Assembly: GCA_943704525.1 (NCBI GenBank)
Contig: CALSCQ010002712.1
Location: forward strand, 28,907 to 92,906
DNA: 64,000 bases
Direction: 5' to 3'
From: Pigoraptor vietnamica
Lineage: Eukaryota; Opisthokonta; Filasterea
Within the stretch, counting starts at the first letter, position 1; each line of letters begins with the position of its first letter. The position numbers and the translations under genes are program-made. Shown piece after piece: positions 1 through 12,000 of the stretch. Under the pieces are notes generated by a model, which did not search any database, was not told the DNA's origin, and worked only from the letters and a program-made list of their open reading frames with translations.

Positions 1-3000
1 ATGCGCACGTGCGCGGACCGCTTCGGTTCGTTTGCGGCGTCCATCAAGTCGAGCGAGGTGGTCGATGACGCTGCGCTGGGCAAGACGGAAGCGCTCGTCA
101 ACTCAGTGTGCGCACAGTTTGTTGCTGATGCCACGGCGTCGGCGGACCAGCTCACGAAGGTGCGAAGGCGGCAGGCTCTGTTTCGGAGGCAGGGGCTGCT
201 TGCTCTCGTCGCGGACATACTCGACGCTCCTCAGGCACTTCGCCTGTCGTTGAACCGACGAGAGGAAGAAGGAGACATATCGGCCACGGCTGGAGACACA
301 CCCTTCCGGCGCGCCATCCGCGCATTTTACCGCCTGCTCGCTGCGGCCCTGCGCGGGAACGACGAAAGCTGTCTATTTTATTCGGAGTCGGGGCGCCTCG
401 ACCGGCTGTTTGAGCGCGCTGGGTATCAGCTGGACGTGATCGAGGTGATTGGAGTTCTTGTGGAGCATCCGGGCATCGTGCAACGCATCCGCGACTACCA
501 CGTCGCGTGCCTCGTCGAACTGCTCCGTAAGCACGGGCGCAGCCACCGCGTGATCGACCTCCTCTCGGCTCTGTGCCTGTGCCGAGGGCAGGCAGTGCGT
601 AGGAATCAGGAGCACGTGATGTCGGAGCTTATCGGGCGGCACCCGGACCTTCTCCTTCGCACGCAATTGGTCGCACACGTGGAGACCCTTCGGCCGAACG
701 TGAGCTTTGGTTACAGGGACGGCGAAGCAAGCAGCAGCCGATGGTACTACGAGGTCACTGTGCGCTCGCGCGAGGAGAAGTCGTGGATGTTGCGTGTTGG
801 ATGGGCGACGACAGGCTTTCAGCCACTCCCGAACGAGGGTGTCGCCGTTGGCGACGACCTGTTCTCGTTTGGTTTTGACGGCGCGCGCAAGTGGCACGCC
901 GGTCGTTCTGAGCGGTACGGTCCCGGGCGCGATTTGCAGGACGGCGATGTCGTTGGCTGCTATCTCGACCTGAAGGAGCGCCTCGTCTTTTTTGCGGTGA
1001 ACGGGGAGAGCTGCGACATCGCTTTTGGCGGATTCGACACGTCCGGCTCGTTTTACCCGGCGATCAGCGTTTCCGACGGCACGACCATTGGGTTGAACTT
1101 CGGCCAGGCGCGTCCCTTTTCGTACCGCCAAATGGAGGCGTACAGCGGCGTGCACGAGGCGCGAAGCCGCGGGCGCGACATGGAAGTGCACCCATGCCTT
1201 TTCACAGGAAAGCCGCAGTCGGATGGAGGTCGGCAGGTCGAGCGGTTCGAGCTCATTGGGCCCGGCGACTACGAGGAGCACGTGTCGTTTATTCCGAAGC
1301 CCGTCGATACGTCGCTCGTGAAGCTGCCCAGCGAGATTGTGCCGCTCACCGAGCTCATCGCCGAGAACATCCACGACGTGTGGTCGCGCGACAAGATTGG
1401 CGCGGGGTGGACGTGCGGAGAGCGGCGCAACGATGCGGCGAAGGTGCACAACCTCCTCAAGAGCTACGCGCAACTGACGGACAGGGACAAGTCGTACAAC
1501 CGCGACCTCGCCTTGGAGACGCTCAAGGTGCTGACACAGCTGGGCTATCGCGTGATTAGTACGGCAGCGCCGAGCGATGCGCGCCCCACGGTCGAGTTGC
1601 CCGAATCGTACCGCCTCCCGAACGGCTACAAGCCGCGCCCCATCGATACGGCACGCATCCAGCTGTCGGAGGAGCTCGAAGCGCTTGTCGGCATTATGGC
1701 GGAGAACTCGCACGACGTGTGGGCGCAGCAGCGCATCAAGGAGGGTTGGACGTTTGGGTTTTCGAAGGACGACCACAGCAAGCGCAACCCGATGCTCGTG
1801 CCATTCGACCAGCTCGATGCGCAGTCCAAGGAGAACAACTCGATGACTTGCCGCGAGATTCTCAAGACGATCGTCGGGTTTGGCTTTCTCCTCGAGCCGC
1901 CGCCTGTCATGGACGTTGGGAGGGAGAAGGGCCTTTCGCGCAAGATGGCTGGTATATGCAAGAATCTGCGCAGCTTTCGCGCGTCGCGTCGCTTTGCGCT
2001 CACGCGCCGGCGTTGGTACTACGAGGTCGACCTGCTCACGGACGGTTACATGCGCATCGGTTGGGCGACGGATGGGTTCTCTCCGCAACCCCGCCAGGGA
2101 CGCGGCGTCGGTGATGACAAGTTTTCGTTTGCGTTTGACGGGTACCTAGTTCGTAAGTGGAACGGCACGTCCGAGAACTACGGCCGCACGTGGCGTGCGG
2201 GTGACACGGTTGGGTGCCTGATCGACCTCGACGCGCGCCGCATCTCGTTTTCGCTCAACGGACAGCCGCTGCATACGGGCGACGAGCGCGCCGGGCCCGC
2301 GTACGCTTTCGAGGGGTTCGATGGGGGCCGCGCGTTCGTCCCTGCGATCTCCCTGGCGGCCAACCAGCGCGTGCGCGTCAACTTTGGTGCGGCGCCCATG
2401 CGCTACTTCCACCTGTACGGCCTGCAGGAGGGCTACGAGCCCGTGTGCAACGCGAGCGTGCACGACATTGCCATTCGGTACTCGAGCGACACGACCACCT
2501 TCCAACAACTCCAGGATTCGGACGGCATCGCTATGCGTCTTGTGCGGTCGAGCGAGACCTTCTGCGAGTTTGTGGCGCAGCAGACACGCCCATCGACGAC
2601 GACGTCCGAGCCTTCTGTGCTTCGCTTGAACATGGGCATTGCGGGCGAAGAGCGCGGTCGCTACTGCTTCGAAGTCGAAATCCACCCCGGGCAGGACGAG
2701 CGCAACCTGTTTGTCGGGTGGGCGACGTCGGCGTATCGTGCGAGCCCTGCCGAGAGCTCAATGGGCCTCGGTCGCTTTGCGTACCTCCTCGACGGCCGAG
2801 CACTCGCGGCGGCGCGCCCGAAGCGCACATACGACGACAAGCGCCGCGTTCTATGTGTGCTCGATCTTGACGAGGGATGGGTGCGGTTCGTTGTGGACGG
2901 CGAAGACCTCGGTCAGGAGGGCACGCCAGGCTTCACCGGCCAACATCGCATCGAGCGCGGGTTCCGCCTCTTCCCGCTCGTCTGCATTGCGCCGACGTGC

Positions 3001-6000
3001 CCAGAGCCCGTCAAGGTCCGCATTGGGCGAAACGCATCGATGAACTGCGAGTCCCTCTGCGCCACTCTGTATGGCTGCAAGAACACCCCCGGCCTCCTGC
3101 GTGGCGTCTCGCCTCGTCGCCTCGAGTTCCAGCGGCTCGTGTCCCCTGTGTGGCGACCGGTCGACCCGCCGGCGCATATTGTCACGTCGATTATTGACCG
3201 CGACCTTGTTGCCGACGCCGCCTTTGCCACGGCTGGAAAGGTTGCGGGAGATCCGTTGTCGTGCGCGCTGCACCCTTCTTCGCGGTCGCTTGTTGTGCGC
3301 ATCGAGGAGACCGACGCGGTTTCGCACCTTCCGAGCCTTTTCCGCGGGCAGCGTTTGACAGAGTACCATGTGTCCACTCTTCGACTCCTTTCGACGTTGT
3401 GCGCCGGCGGGAACATGCTCGGGCAGGACGTGCGACGGCGCTTTCTGGACGACCAGCAGCTCGTCCACTGCATCCGTCTTGAGCAACTGCCGTCGAACGT
3501 CCGCGTAGCGTACTTCGACTTTGCGCTCGCTCTCCGGGAGCCCCTCGAGAAGCTGACGGGCGAGGGCGCCGCGACCCAGTTCGTCTTCAATTCGGAGTCG
3601 GTCTCGACATTCGACGGGGACGGAGCGCTGGACCAGGTGCGGTCGGGCTCGCTCTACCGCAAGCTCAAGATGTACGTGCTCGCGTGGATGAACTATCGCC
3701 TCCACGCCGCGCCCGTCAATCCCACTGGCGCGCGCGGACACCACTGGATCAAGGACGAGTCGGTCGCCGTCGCGATGTTGCGGCTGTGCGCGGACATGAT
3801 TGCGCGCGGCGAGTTCTCGGACGCCGATATTGCGTGGCTGATGCACGCCATCGAGCCGAGCACGTTCTACGCCGCGCCTTGGGCGCCTGTCCCCGCGTCG
3901 TCGTTCATGGGCCTCATCAACCCCAACGTCAACGAGCCGATGCAACTCGAACTCTGCTCCGTGTTCCACGCCCTTTGCGACCGCCTTCTCGTGATGCGCA
4001 CGCGCGATGTCGTGCGGATGGCCGACTCACTCGTGCTCGGGTGTACCGCGGCTCAGGTGGCCGCCGAGCGTACGGGAAGGGGCCGCAGGTCGACGGTTGC
4101 GGAGCGCATTCGTATGTCCGTGGCGTTGAACGATCAGGTCGAGAAGATGTTGGCGGACCCAAAGAGTCCCAGCGTGAACAGGATGCACATGCGCGTGCTT
4201 GCCGCGTGCCGCGGCCTGGGCGAAGCTTTCAGCCGCGCGGGGACGAGCCAACGCACGTCGATCGACTGGGAGACGGAAGGGTGGCTCGCGAAGCATGCTG
4301 CGGTGCTGCACTCGTTCGTTCGCGACACTGTCCTCGGCTGGACCGAGCGGCAGATTTCGACACCCGCCCTCGTGCAATCGTCTGCTGGCCTCCTCTACCG
4401 GCAGTACGCCATCGTGGAAGAGCTGCAAGGAGCCCTTGAGTCGACGCGGTTCGTGAGGACCGTCGAGGGTGGCTCGTACATGACGCACGTGGTCGCCGCC
4501 CTGCGTGAGGTCGTGCGCGTGCGGATGGACTCGAAGACGATGGATTCGACGCGCGCGCTTATCGAACACCTTTACCAGCAGTGCTCGCTGCCCATGACGT
4601 CCGCACGTGCGTGCGCCGAGGTGCAGGACCTCCTTCGCGGCATCAGCGCGTACGAAGTCGTCATTCGCCTTATGGAGAACATTGTCTCGCCTGAGGTCCA
4701 CGCCTACGAGGCTGCGGCGAGCCTACCGGGACTCGAGCGTGACGTCCTCCGCAAGCTGCAAGCAACCCAGGCTCCCGGCGCGCACGCGTTGATCACCCAG
4801 GGTGCTGGGCGTCGCGGCAGCGTGCGCACCGTCCCCGTCATCAGCGAATATTCCGCTTGGCACGAGGTGCTTCGCGAGATGCAACAGGCGTCGCACTTTG
4901 CCAACGTCGAGGCGCATGAGGATGCGACTGGACACCTCGCCGTTCCGACGGCGGCGGACATGAGCGCCATCCATGCGTTTGCGGCTGCGGCCGCCGCGGC
5001 GAGTGCCGCTATGCAGGAGCTTGGTGACCTTCCCGTGGGTGAGACGCGTGATGCCGGCGAGCCCACGCCGACTGGCCGCGGACGCGCGCTTCTGTCTCGC
5101 ATCTATGCGCGTCTGGGGTTGTCCACGGTCGAGCAGCGCGCCGAGTTCCTCGAGTCCACTCTTCGGGAGTGGACGACGCCGCGGTGCGCTTCTGTTATGG
5201 ACGGGCCTTGGCTGCGCCCCGGCATGTCCCTCCCCGAGGCCGTCACGTGCTCGCGCGAGCTCTTTGCGACGTGCTGCCGATTCCTCGTGTACTTCTGCCG
5301 CAACAACAGGGCCAACCAGCGCACGGTGTTTCGGCACGTCGACTTCCTTCTCGGCCTGCTTGGGCGCTGCCTTCCCGTTGCGGAGACCATCGCCGAAGTT
5401 CTCCGAGGAAACGACGATCTCTACAACCTCATGGGCGATCGCCGCATAGAGTACGTGGTCGGCCACCTCGCACGCAACGTGCGTGCCGGGCTCTATGGTG
5501 ACCATCATCTGTCCATCCTCGGCCTGATCGTGCGCGGCGGCGACGCGCACACGGACACGAACGGCCAGTCGCCGTTTGACTTTGACAAGCCGAAGAGTCG
5601 CGGGCAGACGACGACGACGTCCGGAATTACAAACGCCGCGCTTGTGCTGAAGCTGCTCGTGAAGCGCCCCGAATGCCTCGTGCTCTCGACGAACAGCGAA
5701 AATCGGCAGCTTGTGGCCGCGACGCTCGGGTACGAGTCGCACTTCGGCTCCGGCGTGCTCCCGGGCGACATTGGCTACCACGTCGACTTGATCGAGTTGT
5801 TGGCCATGTGCGCGCCGGGAGGGTTCGAGTCACGCACGACGGCGGTGGCCTCGCAGGGCATCCTTCGCAGTCTCGTCTCCCTCGAAGACCTCTCGGCCGT
5901 TCTGTGCTCTCCTCTCACGCCGACGTTCGTGAAGCCGCCGTTCTTCCGATACCTCAACGACGTGTACGGCGTGACGAACCGCGCGCTCTTCCTGAGGCTC

Positions 6001-9000
6001 ATCGAGCAATGCGTTATGCGGGACCTACGACACATTGTGTACGCTACGGACGCGCCGCAGCGAGAGAGGTCCGCTCAGTACGTCTACATGGACCTCCTGC
6101 CTTTCCTCGCGGCCAAGTGCGACAACTTCCGCGAGAAGGACGCCGGCTCTGCGATGGTCTATCCGCTGATGAGCGCTGTGTACCAGCTCGGTCGCAACGC
6201 GCGCGGGGCGCAACTCACCGAGGTCACGTCATGCGTGGTCGCACACATGAAGCAGCTCTCGCCGCACATTTTCCTTCGGCTGCTCCGCCGCTGCGCGCAG
6301 GACCTCCTCCGCATCGTCCCGCACACGTCCGTGATCCTCAAGATGCTCTTTAACTTTTTCGAGCGCCACGTGGCGTACTTCGGCTTTGTCGGTGACCGTG
6401 CGTTCGGCATGGCGTCGAACGAGGAGCGGCAGGTCGCGGAGATCCTCTTTGAGCGACTCTACGTGCTTGTGTCCCGTGACCGCGAGGACCTCGAGGCGCA
6501 AGGCCTTCTCATCGACGCTCTTCGTGCGCTGTGCGCCATCGGCAGCCACCTCTCGCCCGACACGCTCACTTCGTCTGTCGACCGCAACTGGCTGCGGGAC
6601 GACGACGCGGCGTTCGAGGGTGCGCACGCGATCGCGTACCGCCCGTCGCCGCTCTTCACCGACCACATTCGCGTCCCTCCCGATCTCGCGCCTCTCATCG
6701 AGCGCATGGCAGAACACATGCACGAGACTTGGGCGTCGGAGCGGTACCTCCGGGCGCAGCGCAGCTACCTCGCCCAGCAGCAGCAGCTCCATCCCCCCGT
6801 GCCTCCGCAGCCGCACAGCACACCGCAACCGCCCTCGATGCAGCAACCCCCGACGGGCCACGAGCGCGGCCGTCCCTCCCTTCCAAGCCTCTTCGTGCCC
6901 TCCATGGGCGCGCCTGCGCCGCGCACCCGCAGCCCGTCCCCGGTCCGGGGGCCGTCGCTGTTTGTCACGCAGTCATCGCAGCAGGCGACGCAGTCGCCGC
7001 CACCGATTTCATCGATAGCATCGCCAATGCTTTCGGGCCTTCCAAGCCTTGCGGTCATTGTCCCCGCACTGCAGGCGCACGCCCTCCCCCCTCCGCGCGT
7101 CACCGGCACGCGCCGCCGCGACTACGTGCCGTGGAACGAGTGCACGCCCGCATACCGCGAGCGGCTTCTTGGGGAAGCGCGCGAGGCCGTTCGCGCCTTG
7201 CTTGCGCTCGGGTGCACGTTTGAGCGCGTTCGCGAGGGCCCTTCTGTGGTGCAGGCGTCCTTTATGGACAAGCGGCAGCTGAGTCACGCTAGCCAGCTCT
7301 CGACGTCGTCGTCGTCGCCAACTTCCCTCGGGATCAACTTCACTCCGAAGTACGCGTCCGACGGAGAGGCCACTCCTGAGGGCGACAGGACGCCGACGTA
7401 CAACCCCAAGCCCTTGAACCTCGCTGGCGTGCCCGTCCACTCGGCCCTGGATCCGATTGTCGAGCGTCTTGCCGACCACAGGCACGAACTGTGGGCCGCG
7501 GCGAAGCTCAGCTCCGGGTGGCGATACGGCTTGCGGCCGAAGGCTGGGAAGGTGGGGTTTGAATACCTTCGGCTTATTGATCGTGAGCTGCTACTTTGCC
7601 TCAATATCATTTGTGCTGATGACACCATCCATTCTTTCGTACAGGCTGTGCGGGAGAACCCACGCCTCGTGCCCTATGACATGCTCACCGATGCCGAGAA
7701 GCTGCCCGACCGCAAGTTTGCGCTGGACGCGGTTAAGGTAAGCGTCGGTGCACGACGTACACTAGTTCGTCGTGGCGTGTGGGCGGACGCTTTTGGCGCG
7801 TGATGCGCTTGGGCTTTGGGCGCGTGATGCGCTTTTGTGTTCATTCTCGATGCAGCGCCCTCATGCCCAATATTTCCTACAGCTTGCGACCGTGGTCGGT
7901 TTCGACATCAAGGTCGGTGCAGCCGTCGACGTCGAGACGACGCCAAGCGGGCCGGAGCAGCGCTTTGCGGCGAAGCTCCTGCGCATGGCGGAAGAGAGCA
8001 TCATTCTCGCCGAGCATGTCAAGTCGCAGTCGCTCAATGGCGGCGGCAAGCAGCATCTCGGCCGGTCGATTTCCGTCACTCCCTCGACCTCGTCCAAGCA
8101 GAACGGCACGCCCCAGGCGAACGGCGTGTCGCCGCATAGCCCACCTCCGCAGAGGAGGAGGTCCGCTGCGTCGCCACCGGAGCGACGAAGACGCGTGACG
8201 ATCGCCTCGCCTACAAGCAGCCCGCAGAAGCAGCCGCCGCCGCCAGTCACGCCTACGCCGCCGCCAGCAGCGACGCCGCCGCTCGCACAGAAACCGCCCC
8301 AGCATCCCCAAGGGTCGCCCGAGTTCGTTCTCCACGCACTCGTGCCTCTTCTCACGCAGTGCGTCGACATGCACCGCACGTACTTCCTCGGAACCAACGC
8401 CAACGGATGCGCGAGTCTGGTGGAGCGCCGTGCCGCGGAGGCCGTCTTCGACCGCCTGTTCCGCATGGCGCGTGCTCGCGTGCGGTCGCGTGACGTGGCG
8501 TGGTGCACGCTGGCCTCCCTGCGCGCCTTCAACTTCTGCTTCCAGTCGATGCTGCGCGCACTTGCGCCCGAGGCCTTCGCCAAGCACCTCACGAGCTGCC
8601 TTGACGACATTTGCCGTGCGGGCGAGTCCCCCGAGCAGGTGTTCTCCGTGGCGCTCCCTTGCGTGGCCGAGTTCTGCCGCCGCGTGCCCAAGGGCCGTCT
8701 CGGGGACGTCGCTGGCACGCGGCCCCTGCAGGAGCTTTTCCGCGCGACCCTTTGCCTGCTCGAGGGCCCCTCGATCGACATACCGCTCCGTCGCACGTGC
8801 ATTGGCTCGGCGCTCGAGGCGATGGTGGGCCTCCTGCCGCCGGATTCTGTGGCGAACGCGGACGTCTCCGTCGTGCCGTCAGTCGAGGCCGCTCTCGACC
8901 TTCTTCGTGAGGTTTCCGCTGGACGCAAGGACAAGCGGCGGGCGTTTGTTGTCGAGTCACTTATCCCCCTCGTGTGCGGTTACGCGAGTGCGCATGCGCC

Positions 9001-12000
9001 TGCGGGTCCGGAGGGGGAGGCGATGGTGGCAGATGCCTTTGGGTCGGTGGTACGCCTCATTGGCGGTAAGGACCGAGAGCTGAAGGTTCGCCCGCTTGTG
9101 CGAAGTGCCATGTCGCTCGTCGAGCGCCTGCCGCCCCCGTGCGTCGTGCGGCACTTTGACGTTGCGACACACCAAATTGCGACGGCTTTTAACATCTTCT
9201 CGCGCAACGAGGGCTCGCGCCTGGAGGGGACGGACGAAGATTCCGCGGAGAAGCGCTGGTTGTACGTCAGCATCGACGCTCTTGTCCAACTCTTCTCCCG
9301 CCATTTCGACGTCCACGAGTGGTTTTGGCGAGACGTCACGACCGCGCGGGAAGCCGCGCCGCTACGAACTGCGTCGGTGACGTCGATGTCTGCGCCTGCT
9401 CACCCGATTGTCGCGTCGGCGGACGAGTGGGACGCGTTCTCGCGGCTGTTCTCCGGGCTGGCCAAGCTGTTTAACCACCGCTTCGACGTCCGCGATCTTC
9501 CCACGGCCCGCGACAGGGACGAGACTGGAGTGCGTGCGTGCCTCCGCAAGATGGTGCCCATCAAAATGCAGCGCCTCGGCGCTTACGAAACGGTCGTTCG
9601 CATGGCAGTTGGCAAGCTGCTGCCGTCCGGGTCGGGGCCGGCGAGCGCGCATGTGCATGCGCAGACGCCTTCGCCGGCGACGACGACGGCCGTCAGCGCT
9701 AACGCGAGCACTGCCGGGACGGGGTCTGCGGCGAAGGGTGCGGCTGAAGAGGTCGTTGTGCCGACGCCGGACAAGGAGGATTTGTGCGAGTTTGTGCGCG
9801 CGGAAATTGCGCGCATCCCGCAGCCGCCCGCGCCCGCGCATGACTCGCGACTCACGGCGGCATTCGATGTGCTGGTGCCGACCGGCCTCTCGTCGTTGCT
9901 GGGACGCCGGCGGCGACTGACGGATGAGGAGGTGCGCAGGGAAGCTGAGCGCAGCGTCTGCGAGCTGGCGGAGCTGCTGTCCCGCCTGCAGCGCGAGCCC
10001 GTCGAGTCGCTGTGGAAGCGCAGCACGAGGGTGTATCTCCACCGCCACCGCTACAGCGAGATAGGCGGCTGGCTCCGCCAACTCGTGCGACGGCGCCACA
10101 TCAACTACACCGAGATGAGCGCGCACGACACGCTCGTCAACCTGGTCGTGCGGCGGTACGTGACGCTGTGGATCGCGCCACTGGCCGACACGGGCAAGGA
10201 CGCGATGATTGCCGACATGAAGCTGCACGAGAGGGGCTCCGCCGAGGCCGACCGCGTCCGCGTGCGGCAGATCATCGGCATGTTCCACGACGCGCCCCTC
10301 GACCAGGCCGCGGACCCTCTCTACCTCAACCTCGCGCGCATCCTGTCGCGGAGCTGCCAGCTGCAGGAGGCACCTGTTACCGACCCGACACCACTGTCTG
10401 TGTCGACGTCCGCGCGCGAGAGCGAGAACGACGAAGAGGAGGGTGAAGTGAGCTTCGAGGACAAGGAGCGCGAGAAGCGGGAGCTGCGATCGCGCCAAGC
10501 GCATCTGAGCGAGCGCGGTTGCGTCGAAATGGCGGTCCACCTCATCAGTGTCAGCTACGGCCGCATTACCCCGGTGAGTGTAGCTATTCTTCAAACTCTC
10601 GATTTTCGGGCTCGACATCGCGGTTGTGTTTGTGCACTCTTCCTTTCCCTCCCGCCATCTTGGATGCTCAAATGCAACCATCCCTACCACAGCTGCTTCA
10701 CGAGGTGATCCGGCTGGCGATCGCGCTCCTCGATGGCGGCAACGAGGAGGTCCAGGGGCGCATGCTGGCGTATCTGCTGAAGAGCAAGGACGCCAAATTC
10801 TTCTCGTCGGTGACGGGGCTCGTCACGCACTGCAGCGTGCTCGACCACGAGGCGTGGGGCCGCAAGGCGCTTGCCCTCAGCCTGGGCATGGACTACGACG
10901 AGTTTAGCGGCCCTCAGACGGAGTCGGCGTTTGCGTGCGATCTGTTTCGCTTCCTGCAGCTGCTGTGCGAGGGGCACAACCTCGACTTCCAGAACTACCT
11001 CCGCACGCAGCCGGGCAACACCAAGACGTACAACATTGTCGTCTCCACCGTCGACTACCTCCTCCGCCTGCAGGAGAAGTTTGGGGACGTCTACTGGTGG
11101 GTGTTTCTCCGGCTCGCAGTCGCTAAGAATAACGGCGTGCGTTGCGTTTTGTTGTCGTCGTTCTTGTCTTGCTATCGTGCGACGACAGTGCGCTAACGAA
11201 TGTCTTGTTCTCTTTTTTCAGGTTCTACCAGAACCGCAGCACCCTCGACGACGCCGGCTGGCGCCTCTTTTCCGAGTCCCTGCGCATCGCAAACCAGGTC
11301 TTCACCACGCTCACGGAGTACGTCCAGGGGCCTTGCCGCCTGAACCAGCTCGCGCTCGCAGGCAGTCGTCTCTCGGACGCCGTCAACGGGTTCTTCACAA
11401 TCTTCGCGGGGCTCTACCGCAAGCTGTCCGCGGACGCCGCGCAGGTCGAGCTGCTCCGCCAGTTCTGCGAGGTGCAGCTGTCACTAGTGCAGACGCTTAC
11501 GAGCATGCTCGAGGGTAACGCCAAGTCGGACCTGATCGCCCACCACATGATCGAAGCATTTAGCGAGGGCTTTGCGGCCATCGAAGAGACGCTGCGGTTC
11601 TGCGACGTGTACATTTCGCTGAACGACCTCGCCACGTCGGAGGTGTTTGAGACGTTCGACATCAACGGCGACGGGTGCATAAGGTGAGCAAGTCGTGCTA
11701 CTGCTCTTCAGTACCGTTGAACATTCGCACGAAGGCTGTTACTTACAATTTTCTCCTCGCGTCGCAGCGCATCCGAGTTCGAGACGGTCATGCGACGCCA
11801 CCTGACATACAGCGAACAGCAGATCCGGTTCCTTCTCACGTGCGCCGACGCGAACAAGGACGGTCGTCTGGACTACCGTGAGTTCACGAACCGCTTCCAC
11901 GAGGAGTCGCTCGAGATGAGCTTTATGATTGTCGTCCTGCTCAAGAGCCTCGGCGAGCTGAGCGGACGTCCGGACGCGTTCGCGGACAGCCCGGGATTCC

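Noticed and set aside
373-2088. Long open frame on the minus strand inside the RyR gene (571 codons), with similar antisense frames elsewhere
   Set aside because: GC-rich codons create long open antisense frames. The translation is Arg/Ala/Val-rich without motifs, while the plus strand encodes clear SPRY and RyR repeats.
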